Source: Helianthus annuus
Lineage: Eukaryota > Streptophyta > Magnoliopsida > Asterales > Asteraceae
Length of the DNA: 64,000 nucleotides
Assembly: GCF_002127325.2 (NCBI RefSeq)
Contig: NC_035434.2
Location: 150,981,116 to 151,045,115, forward strand
Direction of reading: 5' to 3'
The stretch's first letter is position 1; each line of letters begins with the position of its first letter. A program made the position numbers and the translations under genes. Positions 11,508 to 24,200 of this stretch are shown here, piece by piece. The notes beneath the pieces were generated by a model that worked only from the letters and a program-made list of their open reading frames with translations, was not told the DNA's origin and did not search any database.

Positions 11508-12446
11508 CTTTCCCTTTATTTTCAACACCGGTTGCAGCCTTTGCCGATGTGCTTGATTCACCTTTCTTGTTCGTGTTGCTTGTACCCTGCTTGAAGTTTG
11601 AGAATTTCCTTTTATTATCCCCAGATGACTCCACGTGAGTCTCTTTCTTCTTTGATTCAACATTTGAAAACTTGTTCAAGCGAATGGCCTCCTCAGTAAG
11701 AGCCACACTGAGATCAATGGCTTCTGTGATTGTTGCAGGCTTGGATGTGGTCACCATACTCATGATCTGAGGTGCCAATCCCCAGATAAAGCGCTTGATA
11801 CGTTTGAACTCCGGTGTAACCATGTACAGCACTACGTGGGACAAATCATGAAATCTCTGGACATACTCCGCAATCTTGGGACCTTCCATTTTCAAGTGCC
11901 AGAATTCAGTCTCCAGCTTCTGAATTTCAGCACGCGAGCAGTACTTCCTTCGCATGAGCTCCTTCAGCTCATTCCATGACATCGCATAAGCAGCAGCTTC
12001 ACCTAGGGTTTGCACTTGTAAATTCCACCAAGATAGGGTTCCATCCAGAAATAGCCCTGAGATGTAGGTCACTTGTTGCTCGGGAGCACACTTGCTCATT
12101 CTAAGAACAGACTCAGTCTTCTCAGACCATCTTACAAACGCAACAGCACCTCCTGTGCCGTCGAAATTCACGGGCTTGCAATCGAGAAATTGCTTGTAAG
12201 TGCACCTTGCACATACGTTAGGATTTACAAATGGTATTAGCGAACGTGCTAAAAATATCCAAATGTATCATAATATATCTCAAACGACTTAACATTACCA
12301 TTGGGTGGATTATTATTGCCGTGGTTTTGAGAGATATTTCCACTGGTTTCTAAATGCAAAGCAGCGTATTGCGCAATAGCAGCGGCAATGATTCCTTGAA
12401 GTTCTGCCTCATTAGTGGGCATGCGCAGATCACGTCTTGGTGGCAT
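11508..12446 (-). pseudogene. Element A gag, N-terminal part (cut by B)
   Basis: ATG at 12446 starts MPPRRDLRMPTNEAELQ. This frame stops at 12249. The capsid homology (CTYKQFLDCKPVNFDGTGG, RWSEKTES, SWWNLQVQ, KYCSRAEIQ, FIWGLAPQI) is in another frame running to 11508, where B was inserted. It is a Retrotrans_gag-type protein that ends in a Lys/Ser-rich linker; the zinc knuckles are across the insertion at 861-2420. The frame change can be explained by an ordinary indel. Alternatively, removal of a 50-nt GT...AG segment (12298-12249) puts both parts in phase. Confidence 0.88.
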
Positions 12447-12849
12447 CTTCTAAAAGATGTTTCACGTTGTTCAGGTCATAGTAAATAAATTATACGTATA
12501 CCATTTATCAAACACATAACATCTCATGTTACAAATTAATCAAGCACATATCATCACATGTTGTAAAATTTAAAACAATAAATTCAGCATCACATATAAT
12601 GAGAATACTGTGATTGCGCTATCACAAATCAAGACCACAATGTAAGGTTTACAAGTTCATAACTGTATCATACATCATCAGTGACTAAGGGCCACATCGC
12701 CCTAGTCCAAACTATCTAATCAGTGACAACAACAACCAATATACAAAACATCAAAAGTCATAACATCAAAATGCGGTCTCCAAAAAGCTGTATACTCTGC
12801 ACAATCACGGTCCTCTCACCAAAAGTCTACCTGCATCGAATCAAAAGGC
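12447..12849 (-). other. Element A leader between accessory ORF and gag, no gene
   Basis: About 400 nt of AT-rich sequence between the accessory stop (12850) and the gag start (12446). I see no YTGCGN hairpins of the C/E kind here and no convincing ORF on either strand. The plus-strand frame at 12723-13115 is mostly the antisense of the accessory ORF. Confidence 0.6.
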
Positions 12850-14189
12850 CTATGCTGATGGCGGAGGAGGAGGAAAATAAGAGTAATACAGGCGACGCAT
12901 ATGCAGCCAATCCTGCTCCAGAGAACGACAGACGCGCAACAAATATGCTATCTGCTGCTCAGAGGTCAAGAAACGGACGTCTGAGTCGGGTGAAAGTGGA
13001 CGCGGAGGGTGTGATGCTGAAAATGGGGTCTGACAACGGCAAGGTGGTCGCTGAGCTCTCTCCAACTCGTGTATGCGACGGGTCAGTGCCTCCTGCTGTA
13101 TCATCAGAGAAGTAAGGATGTCCTCCGTGGAGTACCCAACATGGTATGAGTGATACGGATCAGACAGTGGCATGATAGGGGGCGTAGTCCATAGAAATGG
13201 CTCGCTCAATGGAGTGAAGGATGGTGCATTAGATGGTGTAACAGTGGGAAACTGTGGTACAAATGGAAAAGGTGATGACAACATGGGTGGTACAGGAATA
13301 GGCGGCTGCCTAGATGACCCCTCTCCAGGACGTGGTGGCAGTATGTCCTGAAGAAACATAACAAGAAGATCAGTGTGGTGTGCATCTGAGATGTGTGGGG
13401 GAAACAGGGGAACATCAATGGGAGCTGAAATGGGTGCTGAAACGAGGGCTACAGGGGGTGTAACAGGGAACACGAATGGTGGGTAATCATCGTCATCATC
13501 TATCCACCCGTTGCGGGTGTCAGCATATCGTGGATCTATATGGGTGGCGAAAGGTGCACGGTCGAACAGCACCGGCACGGGATCAGGAAGTGGTGCAACA
13601 ACAGGATCCTCCATCAAGAGTGGAGCGCCAATAGGAGCGTCAACAACATGATCATCCACCAACGGTGGAGCAACAACATGATGATCGGCAATGGGTATAT
13701 CGTCAACAAAAGGAGCAACAGCGGGTGCATCGTCATGAACAGGGTCATGCTCTAATGCAGGGTCAGGAGCAACTAGAGGCTCTGGGGCTACAGCAGGCTC
13801 CGGATCAACAAACTCCATATCAAAATCAGCTGGATCATCAAACAAAGGATCGATAGGGGCTACAGGATCCTCCAGGGGCTGGTCTAAGTGAATGAACTCA
13901 ATATCCTGGTCAGGATCAAAACCAGGGGGAAAGACAGGATCCTGATCATCATCAACTTCGTGATCAAACTCGAAGCTATGTGCGGAAGCAGGTGCAGCTG
14001 ATGACGCCATGTCAGGGTCGGCGTCGTGAGAGTGATGCTGCACTCCCTGAGTGTGCAAAGATGGAGACGCCACAGACTCAAATGAGTCTGGCACAGGTGA
14101 ATGAACAGGAGCCTCCTCTATAGGAGCATCAGCAATGGGTAGGACAACATCAGCAGCAATAGGGGCCTCACCCTTGTGGTCAGCCTCAG
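12850..14189 (-). pseudogene. Element A accessory ORF, main part (cut by C)
   Basis: Open on the minus strand from the C insertion at 14189 to the stop at 12850. The product is strongly acidic and Pro-rich, with many DP, VAP and PxxD units through its first half. It ends in a predicted coiled coil (QQEALTRRIHELERAQ) and a further helical stretch (EQQIAYLLRVCRSLEQDW). No enzyme motif, signal peptide or membrane segment is seen. Its first 102 codons lie at 38183-38488, and the frame is continuous once C and one TSD copy are removed (about 547 codons in all, with one stop in the first part). Position before gag and composition match the accessory ORFs of C and E, although direct sequence identity is low. 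Function unknown. Confidence 0.75.
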
Positions 14190-15096
14190 TGTAACACCTC
14201 GAAATTTTGCGTCCAATAAAGTATTGACACGTGTCTTAAGTTTACACGTGGTGTTAAATACTAAATAAAGGACTAAAGTTGACAAACATTGAAAGTATGT
14301 AAATTCGAGGGTTAAAAATGTCAACGAGGGATAAATATACTGTACAGTAACCCTAAATGATGCTCGTACCTTCAAACGTATAAATCATGGATCGTACGGA
14401 ACGAAATACGGAAGAAAGTGAGAGATTACAAACTACAGGGGTTAATTGTGTCAACATGTTTAAGTTATACCTCTGAGTGAGCCTTTAACATACCCGAGGC
14501 TTTGTAACAGTAAATTACGCTCACTAGATTATACGATATAAATTTCGCGAAGTTCCATTTCAAAACAAGAAAGTTATGATCAATTTCGTATGCGAGGGGT
14601 TAGAAGCGTCAACAATGAAAGTTAGGGCTTTTCGGATAGTAATTAAACTAACCGGGGACTTAATGATGCGGGTAAAAGTCGCGAGGCCCTTATTCGTAAA
14701 TAAACGAGGCCCAAAACGCAAAGTTACCCCTTCGGAACCGAAAGGCCAGGGTAATAATGGCAAAAGATTTGAAAATCTTGAAAATCAGGTCTCAGGCGAC
14801 CCGCGTTAGAGAAACAAGGAAGCTCACGCGGGCCATGAGCCATATGCAGATTCGTTTCCTGACAAGAGGATCCAGGCGACCCACGTAAGGGTAGCCTGAT
14901 CCTTCACGCGGGCCGCGTCAAGGCGCCAGATGCAGAATACGGGGACAGGAGCACTGTTTGCTATTTTAGCCGACTTATTTGGCAATTATGGTAGCATGGG
15001 CGCCCCCTAAATGTCCCCTAGCACTCAGGGACACATGTTGATCATCCATGAACAATTATAGCCCTAGTTGTAATGATCTTGTGCTCCAATTTTCAC

Positions 15097-15103
15097 TATA
15101 AAA
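15097..15103 (+). promoter_or_regulatory. C LTR TATA box
   Basis: TATAAAA in the context CACTATAAAAGGCC, kept at 35763-35769 in the 3' LTR. Transcription would start about 30 nt downstream. Inferred from the motif alone. Confidence 0.65.
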
Positions 15104-15206
15104 GGCCATGTAGTGCACACATTGTAACCACACCTCAAACCTGCTTTCTTGATCACTTCTGGAGCTCAAGAGCACTCTTCTATCATCTCTGGTCGTGTAC
15201 CAAGCT

Positions 15207-15215
15207 TCTGTAAGT
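15207..15215 (+). promoter_or_regulatory. Candidate 5' splice site in C LTR
   Basis: TCT|GTAAGT, about 110 nt after the TATA box, with the intron beginning at 15210. The same site is at 35876 in the 3' LTR, at 41314 in F and, as GTAAGC, at 39478 in E. It pairs with the acceptor-like site ending at 27600. Splicing is inferred. Confidence 0.4.
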
Positions 15216-15668
15216 ATGCCTAACCCTTTGTGGTTTAGTTTTTACATAGTTTTAGCTTAAAAGTCAATCCATCGTAATTAACGATTGACTTAGCGATAAA
15301 TCACAAATGGTCCAGTGGTTTGTCGAATCAAAGGTAGTTATATGTTGGTAATCATGTGGGCTTTAAACCCCTAAAAGGGCACCCTCTGATTCCCACTCTA
15401 ACTAGTCCGAATGTCGAGTCAAACTTGCTTAGAAAAAGTCAACAGAATGCTATTTTGCGATTTTATGCATAATCGGTAATGTAGATAGCGTGTAACCTGT
15501 TGTAACACTCATATAACATGATAATAAGTATATTAACTAGTCTAAGCTTGTTTGATCCGACCATTTACTGTTTTGACCCGGTTCGGAACCGAAAGTCGCA
15601 AAACTTTGACTTTTGCTTTGACTTCAGTTCTGACCCGTTTTGGTATCAGTTAGATATGCCTTAGGACT

Positions 15669-16095
15669 TGTTGGACCGTTGTTTGACCCTAAAACGTCAG
15701 TCAAGGTAGCTCATCATCACATATAAAGGCGGAATCAGTACATATGATGTTACAACAGCTTGTCCTTTCAATTCCACTGCTTTTATTGCTTTCAAACGTA
15801 ATTTTGACAGAGTTTTGCACCTGTGCATACACATACACGCACACAGATCCGCTCCAAATGACAGGTATTTATAGCCTAAGGTGGTTCGCTAATATGACAG
15901 GTCATATTAGCGGACCTGTTAAACTTTGACTTAAAAGCGGACCTCTAATGAACCTAAAAGCGGACCTCTATACTAATGACCTTAAAAGCGGACCTATGTC
16001 TAATTTACATAATATTGACATTTTGACCACCTGTTGACCAGTCTTGACCTCAGACTTCTTGTAGACGTAGTCAACAGACATTCTATGCATCAACA
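15669..16095 (-). repeat. D 3' LTR
   Basis: Copy of 25605-26031. It holds direct copies of GCGGACC (plus strand) after AAAA, at about 23-28 nt spacing, and a palindrome at 15883-15916. No gene. Confidence 0.93.
15883..15916. repeat. Near-perfect palindrome in D LTR
   Basis: GGTTCGCTAATATGAC, a 2-nt spacer, then GTCATATTAGCGGACC: 16-nt arms with a single G-T (wobble) position. The second copy is 25819-25852. The arms are two opposed copies of the GGTYCGC motif that also fills the D leader. Confidence 0.85.
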
Positions 16096-16108
16096 GACTC
16101 CCCCTTGG
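16096..16108 (-). promoter_or_regulatory. D polypurine tract
   Basis: On the minus strand this reads CCAAGGGGGAGTC, directly abutting the 3' LTR at 16095. It is the expected plus-strand primer of the element. Confidence 0.75.
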
Positions 16109-17716
16109 ATGTTGACGTAGTCTTTATCAGTCTTCAGATCCGGAGTCTTCGGTCTTGGTCTTTTCACCAACTATGTCTTCTCTTCGTAAGCATTCTTCAC
16201 AAGTTCCAGGATTGTCTCCTAGCTCTAACTTCAAGCTTCCCATTAGCTGTTGATCCAGACTCCCCCTTTCACAGACTCTCCCTCTCAGTATGCTGGGATC
16301 TAAGGTATCTGGTTCAAGCTTTGACAATTTGCCTCCGTGGGAATAATGAAGTCTCCAAACCTGTTACTCAACCAATATCATTACAATCTATCTTTTCTAA
16401 ACAATAAAAACACAAACTCAATCAGTTATAAACATCCACTCAAGTATTCAGGTTCAAATTAATGATCCTGATCACTTGATTAATCTACCAAGTTCAATTT
16501 AATAACCCTGGTTGATCTTTTGACGAATCAAACTGATTTATTAAAATCATTTTCAACTTTTTCTGAAAATAACAAGAATCAACTTAATGAACTTGTTTTT
16601 TACTTTGAAAAAACAATAAAACTTCCAACAATGTAAGCTCTCCTCATTCTTCAGCTCAGAATCTCCTGCATCTGCTTCATCTTACTAGAATCCGACAATC
16701 AACTTTCCACTCTGGTTTGTCTAAAATAAAGCAGAAATAAAATCTTTTTGGATTTTAAGGTGATCTAAACTAAGAAATTGTAATAACAGAAAACTTAAAT
16801 TGCAGAAAAGTAAACTATTTACAAGTTTTATTTTTGGCGAGCGTGTCAAGGAATCATATCAGCTTTTCAGACAGATTACAAGTACCGTTAAGCTACATTA
16901 CATACACAGACTTAAATAATTCACCTCGATTGTCGATATACTGATCCATCTTAAATTCTCACACAAACTGCAATCTATTTAGGATACTGTTTAAGTGTTT
17001 TAAGAACATAGATCGATTCATGTGTCCCACCTCTTGAATATACTCCTGTATCCAGAATCCCAATATTCAGTCTTACAGGCAAGAATACTACAATGATGTC
17101 TGTACATAAATTAGGGGTTAAATGCGAGAACTGAGGGATCTCAGGTCAGAAATTCCATTCAGCAGAGAGATATCAGTTTCGACTTTGCAGTATGTCCCCT
17201 TTAGGGGATCTTTTCAGCTACAACAGATGATTATCAATTTTATTGTCTAATCAGCTGAGGGCTTTATGCTATATTTCAAGCATTTTGGATAAAGTATTAG
17301 CCAAGGACTAGGTCAGAACTACCGTTCAGCAGAAGTCCCGGAATAATACCCCAGACATCATAGAGTATAAACACCTAGTATATCAGAATACGAGACCTTT
17401 CAAACGAGATTTCAGGGGTTACCTATATATCCAAGTAGTGTTCCCCCACAAATTTCACCAGTTTGAAATTTTAGGTTTGTATCCCGAATAAATTTACTAA
17501 ATGTACGAAAACCTATCGACACATCGTTATAGTGAGACTGTTTAACTCTTTTTGACTTTCCAAATCTTTAGCATAATGTAATTGTCTAGCTGATGTACTA
17601 TCATTTTCCCTATATACACAAGCTCTTTTTCAATTTTATCATGTTTTTGTATTTTTGCATTTTTACTGTTTTTGTATTTTTCTGGAAATAAACTATGTAC
17701 AACTATCTATCTCCCC
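16109..17716 (-). other. D 3' noncoding region, no gene recognised
   Basis: About 1.6 kb between the pol stop and the polypurine tract. Only short scattered frames occur on either strand; none shows an envelope-like signal peptide or membrane segments. SIRE relatives often carry an env-like ORF here, so this may be a decayed remnant, but nothing in the sequence proves that. Confidence 0.6.
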
Positions 17717-20700
17717 CTAAATACCAAAACACGTAAAAAACCGGCAAACCATCGCAGATTGTTTCTCGTCTTCATCCGCAACAGTACTCTCATCAACACT
17801 CACAATTCCATCCGACACCGAAAGCAATTTCATACCATTAAGTTTTAACAAATATTGAAACCAATTTTTATCAAAAGCTTTGGTATGCAAATCAGCTTTT
17901 TGTTCGTCAATGTGGATTTTCTCAATTCGTATCAACTTTTTCTCGAAGCAATCGCGAATAAAGTGATGACGAATTTCGATATGTTTAGTTTTAGCGTGAT
18001 GTACTGGATTTTTAGTTATATTAATTGCAGCCTCATTATCAACAAACAGAGGTGTGTTAAGAAACTGCAAACCGTAGTCGCGCATCTGTTGCTGTATCCA
18101 CAGGATCTGAGAGCAGCAACTGCTAGCAGAAACATACTCTGCTTCACATGTCGATAGCGCCACAGATGTTTGTTTCTTACACTGCCAGGTAACCAATCTC
18201 GGTCCAAAGAACTGGCATCCTGCGGTTGTTGATTTCGCGTTGACTTTGCAGCATCCGAAATCCGAATCGGAATACCCATCGAGCGTAAAATCGCCTTTTC
18301 TAGGATACCATAACCCTAATGACGGAGTACCTTTCAGGTAACGTAATATCCTCTTGACAATAATCATGTGCGATGCTCTCGGGTTAGACTGAAATCTTGC
18401 TGCGAGGCATGTTGGGTACATGATGTCAGGACGTGAAGCAGTCAGATACATCAAAGAACCTATCATTGAACGGTAAAACGTTTCATCAGCCCTGTCTCCG
18501 GTGAGATCTGGGTGAATCCCATGATTAGTCGCAAGTGGGGTAGCAGCTGGAGTAGAACTTGACATTCCAAATTTCTCTAGAATATCATGCACGTACTTCG
18601 TTTGATGAATGAAAATTCCCTCAGGAAGTTGTTCAACTTGTAAACCCAGAAAGAATTTCATCTCCCCCATTGATGACATTTCGAATTTCTGCTTCATCAC
18701 CTGTTCGAAATCTTTGCACAATTTCTCATTCGTTGACCCAAAAATTATATCGTCCACATAAATTTGTACTATCAGAAGATGACCATCAACGACTTTAGTG
18801 AAGAGAGTGGCATCCACTTTTCCACGTATGAACTGGTTAGCGAGTAGGTGTTGAGACAAAGTCTCGTACCAGGCTCTCAGCACCTGATGTAGACCATACA
18901 ACGCTTTGTCCAGCAGATAAACTTTGTTCTTGTGGATTGGGTCAGTAAAGCCCGGCGGCTGACCAACATAAACCTCCTCTTTGACCTTCCCATAAAGAAA
19001 CGCTGACTTTACATCCAACTGATATACTTTGAAATTCTTCCAAGATGCAAATGCTAGGAAAATTCTGATAGCCTCTAGTCGTGCGACAGGAGCATAGACT
19101 TCGGTAAAATCAATTCCCTCCTGTTGACTAAACCCCTGAACAACGAGTCGAGCTTTGTTCCGTACAACCACTCCTCTATCGTCCCTCTTACATTTGAAAA
19201 CCCATTTTGTATTGATTTTCCTTTGACCATCCGGCAAATCAACTAACTTCCACACTCCCAACTTTTCAAACTAACTTAACTCTTCTTGCATCGCTCTGAC
19301 CCAAGAGTCTTCAGTAAGCGCCTCTTTGTAAGTTCTCGGTTCGACCTGCAAGATAAAACAACTTAATGAAAATTCAGTTTGTAAAGGTGCTACTGTAGAA
19401 TAAAAACATGTTAAGCCCTGGTCAAGTTGACGTTTCGTGCGAACGCCCGATTGCAATTCTCCTATGATCAACTCCTCTGGATGATAAGAAAGAGTTCGCG
19501 GCATCACTTCGCTTGGAACTTCTACATTTCCCTCCAGATTAGTAACATTCTGCTCTGCATCTTGTTCACCAACTTGGTTTGTTTGACTTGACAACTGGAT
19601 CTGCTCCCCCTCAAGGTCTGAATCACCATGGTCAAAAACTGGCATATTTTCAGCTTCTTGATCATCATGCACCTCCGACTGATTACCAGGAGCAACTTCA
19701 TCATCATGTTCATCAACATTACTAGGACCTGCTTCATCGTCATTTGAAGTTTCCCGAGGTCTTCTAGAATACTCCGCTGGGAACCTGAGCTGCGACTCAT
19801 ACTCTCGCAAAATATCCAGCTCATCAAAGAAATCTTCTTCTTCCTCTGATTCTTCTCTCATGTCAAACGAATCCCAAAGTTTGTCATAATTATATCTCCA
19901 TGAATCACCAGGATTCTGTGGCGGCATAGTGTAACCTTGACATTCAACATTTGCTGCCTCAATAATCTGCTTCTCGCTTGGGATGAAGACACGTCGCAAA
20001 GGACTTGAATAACCCACAAAGATTCCCTCAACGCTCTTCGGACCAAACTTTCCTTTAGGCTCTATCACCGTACAGGGTGACCCAAACGGTTCTAGATACT
20101 TCAAATTTGGCTTGCGTTTATCGATTAGCTCAAAACACGTCTTGTTGAACTTCTTCACAGTAAGAACCCTGTTGAGCGTATAGCATGCAGCAGAAACAGC
20201 TTCAGCCCAGAAATTAATTGGCAACTTAGAGTCTGCAAGCATCATTCTGGCTGTTTCGATTAGTGTTAGGTTTTTGCGTTCTGCAACTCCATTCTGCTGC
20301 GGAGTGTACGGAGCACTAAACTTATGCAGTATACCTCTTTATCACAAAATTCTTCCATCTTACTGTTTTTGAACTCAGTACCATTATCACTGCGAATTCT
20401 ACAGATCGGCCTCTGGTACAGATTCTCAATTCTTTTAAACAACGCTATCAGGCTGTCAAACGTTTCGTCTTTGGATTTCAAAAACATAACCCAAGAAAAT
20501 CTGGAATATTCATCAGTCACCACCATGCAGTAGGAATCTCCTGTTATACTCTTGACATTCACTGGACCAAACAAATCCATGTGAAGTCTTTCCAAAGGTC
20601 TTGAAACTGAATTGACTTGCTTTGTAGGGTGAGACTTTTTCTTCTGTTTGCCTTTGACACAACTTATGCACTCCCCTTCCAGATGAAAACCTTTAACATG

Positions 20701-21225
20701 CACTCCAGTGACCAAATCGTTATGTACCAAGTGATTCATTTTCCTTAGGTGAATATGCTCCATCTTTCGATGCCATAACCTTGATTCTTTCTCCGTTGCT
20801 CTAGACACAAAACAATGAGCCTGACCCGTGGTTGTAGTAGCGACGCTCATGTCCAACACGTACAGATCATTTGGTGCCCTCATGATGATCCACTCTTCAG
20901 GTATCACAAATCCCGGTTTCAAGATCAAACATTCTTTGTCGGTGAAATGAGTAGTATACATCCTGTCACAGATCTGGGAGATACTCAGCAGGTTGTTCTC
21001 CAGCTCATTCATGTAGTTAACTCTCTCAAATGTTACGATGCCGTTCGATAACGTTCCTTCACCTATGATCCTTCCTCCTTGATTACCCGCAAAACCCACG
21101 TAACCACCGTTAATGTTATTCACATCATATAACAACGCAGTCTTCCCTGTCATATGTCTCGATGCTCCACTATCCATTATCCACCTGGATACAAGTTTTG
21201 GAAAATCCTGCACATAACAAATCAT
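17717..21225 (-). pseudogene. D pol: protease, integrase, RT, RNase H (one frameshift, one stop)
   Basis: ATG at 21225 (MICYVQDF). Protease WIMDSGASRHMTG follows at once. The integrase zinc-binding region (LWHRKMEHIHLRKMNH...CISC) precedes the core (LHMDLFGPV, RSDNGTEF and, in the other frame, NGVAERKN). A one-base loss at about 20331-20335 separates the two frames. The second frame continues with a long acidic linker (EESEEEEDFFDEL) typical of copia integrase C-termini. A TAG at 19271-19273 replaces what relatives have as Gln just before the RT. RT then shows YVDDIIFGS (about 18760) and RNase [19 protein letters not shown] and VDNEAA. Final stop at 17717. Apart from the two lesions, all catalytic motifs are present. 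Confidence 0.95.
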
Positions 21226-21296
21226 TATTTAAACAACTTCAAGAAAGATGCCGATTCATGCTTCGCGATCCAGGAAGCTCTGGCAATTCAAACTGT

Positions 21297-24200
21297 TTAG
21301 TCAAACATTGAGTCCACCCAGGCCTCATCAGCCTTAGGTGCAACCTTGACTCTCACAATTTGAATTTTGAAATTTTCAGCCTTAAGAGGCGGAAAATTTG
21401 CATCATAATCAACAGTAATTGGCTCTTCAGCCTTTTTCTCCTCAGAAGTTGAAACTTTCTTCTCAACTTTTGTCTCAATTTTAGGTTTCCACACCTGTTG
21501 AGTTACTGCAACCCTTTTATAAAATTTATCATTTTGAGTTACCAACTTCTTTACGGGTTCAGTTTTTACTTTTACGTTGTCGATTTTAACTTTTTTCTTC
21601 TCAACAACTTTCTTCTCAACACACATCGGTGCTTTACCCTTCACATCAACCTTCTTTTGTTGAGCCTTCACAGCTTCAGTCTTAGGCTTCACATATGTAC
21701 ACTTTCGTGCAATATGACCAACCTGTTCACATCTAAAACAAGTAAGAGTATCAGCTGCCTGACTCGTGCCTTCAGACTGAGCCTGCGAAGCTCTCTTCTC
21801 AAAAAATTCTTTGTTTGATTTTGAAAAAATTTCGTTTTCTTCATCAGCAAGTGAACTTGAACTGTTCACAAACTTTTTCTTTTCGACAAACCTCTTGTTT
21901 GAAACATTCTTTTTCTGATACGTTTTACCCCCTTGATAACCACCCGACCAGTTGTTTCTGTTGTTATTGTGAAAACGCGGTGGATTAACCGATTTCTTGT
22001 TATAAACCCTATCTTTCTTATGACTCAGATTATTCACTGCTGACAACTCCACTTCAACAAGTTTAAAAACATTTGTCAATTTGTTCATGTTAACATTCTC
22101 GATCGGAAACTCTGAATCCGAAAACAACTTATCCGAACCCATCATCTTGTACATGACAAGGTTTGATTCTTCATCTAAGTTGTTCTTGGACTTTTGTTTC
22201 GGAATGCATTTATCCAAGAAACACCCATCCTCCTCAGAAGTGTCACAATCCGGTTTAAGCTCTTTGTCTACCACACTTTTCACCACATCATTTTGGACAC
22301 CCTCGTCATTGGAAGACGTGAACGTGACATCAATGTTCTCAGGAAGTTTAACATCACTTTCTTCCTCAATTTCCACCAAACTAGACTGCTTTTTCGTGTA
22401 GTTGTCTAAGATTGGCGGTGGAACTTTGTGAAACCCTACACCCGTTCCATCAGAAAACACATCCTCGCCAGCTTTGTTTTTCCCTATAGGTTTGGGAACA
22501 ATATGCTGCAAAACAAAGCTTGCTGAGCTATAGCTATTTAACTTCAACTGAATTCTTTCATTTTCAATTTCAGCTTCTTGAACTTTAAGTTTCAATTTAG
22601 CAATTTCATCCAGTTGATTGTTAATTGATTCTTCTTTTATTCTCACCACAGCTCTCAGATGTTCGTTTTCTTTAAACGTTTTGCCATTTCGATCATCACT
22701 ATCTTTGACAATGCTTTTCAATTTTTCAAACTTTTCAGAAATTTGACGGTTTTCAAGAATTAACTTTTCATTTTCACATTTTATTTTCTCACGTTCAGTT
22801 TTATCATGTTCGATTTGAGCCGTTAATTCTTTGATCCGTTTAGTTGAAGCTTTTACAGTTCTGTCACGACCTAGAATCTGTTCCTCAACATTTTTAACTT
22901 TCGTTGTCAGATTCTTGATTTTCTCATTGTTAAAGTACGTGACAGTGCTACAAAAATTGCATTGTTTGGTGCAATTTTTGCAGTCAACATTTCCGTCGAC
23001 CTTGTTACCTGACGCATTTGTTGACGCAATTTGACTGACCTGCCCCTTTGACTCAGTAACAGAATTAGGGTCTACCTCAAGTGCTTTCGCAGCCAGCACC
23101 TTGTCAGTCATCTTTCCCAGGTTCTCATCCATCAACTCCTGCGTAGTATCGATCAAGCTTGTATCAGCCTTCTTTACTTTCTCAATTTCTTCTTTTTCTT
23201 TCTTCTCTTTCTCTTCTTTCTCCTTTCTCTCTTTCTCTTTTTCTTCTTCAATCATCTTCTCAGTTGGCGTTCCCCACCACTTGTGCTGCCAGTATTCATC
23301 TTCTTCTTTGTACTCCTTGATGATGGCTTCGATATCTAGCGTTTTGTCATCAATCGCAATGTTGCCATATCTATCAAGGTAGCACTCTCTATCTGGATCC
23401 CATCTATTTGCTCTTCTAGCTTCCAGAAAGATACCGGAAAGTCTGATAATCTTGTTTTCAGCAATCATCTTCCGGTATTTATACTTCTGTTCCTCAGTAC
23501 GATCATCTTTCCACGGAATGGGTTCATCATTACTTGCCATGAATGCGTAACCCACCGCATCTTCCTCTGGTAGAACTTCTTTACTCCAATCGTACCCCTC
23601 ATCATTGTAAATCACAGCTAGAGCCCTTGATTTGTCTCTGTTATCTTCAAACTGCTTCAATCTGGGCGGCTCAGATTTATTTTGATGGTAGATTGCCTTT
23701 TTGTAGTAATCGTCTCTAAACGGATTCTCTGACTCATCAGCGTACGCATTTCTACATTCACGCTTGAAGTGACCCTTCTGCTTACACTTAAAGCACGTCA
23801 CCTTCGATTTGTCGAACCCCAACTTTGTAGACGGACCACCAATCGTCTTTCTCCCGGTAATTTCCATGAAACGCTGAGCACGTCGAACAACACTTGCCAT
23901 TGCCCAACGAATGTCAATAAGCTCCATTTCTTCGGGGTCTATCTGATCGTAATCTTCTTTCGTCAGATTTGTGTTCCCGATCTTACCAGCTACCAACCCT
24001 TCATAAGACTCTAGCACAGATGCCAAAAAGACCATCTGTTGCTTAGCCGACTCCTCATCAAAATTCTGTGCGTTCTTCAAATCTATCGCGATATTGCAAG
24101 AAAACTTTGCATCAGAACGATTTGCAGAAGACGTAGATCCACTATGATAACCACTATGATTTCCGCTGCTTGGACTGCTTTGACTTTCTTTGCTTGCTGA

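Larger units (their letters stand above)
14190..15668 (+). repeat. C 5' LTR, left part (up to D insertion)
   Basis: Matches 34857-36335 of the 3' LTR. It contains GC-rich inverted blocks (CCCGCGT...ACGCGGG, about 14798-14850 and 14877-14925) upstream of the TATA box. It ends in GGACT (15664-15668), the TSD of D. Confidence 0.93.

Noticed and set aside
12723..13115. Plus-strand 130-codon ORF
   Set aside because: Mostly antisense to the accessory ORF of element A; no family resemblance.
16109..17716. Envelope-like ORF of a SIRE element after D pol
   Set aside because: Only frames of about 100 codons or fewer, without signal peptide or membrane segments.
23101..23382. Plus-strand Ser/Phe-rich frames opposite D gag
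   Set aside because: Shadows of the Lys/Glu-rich coiled coil on the coding strand.
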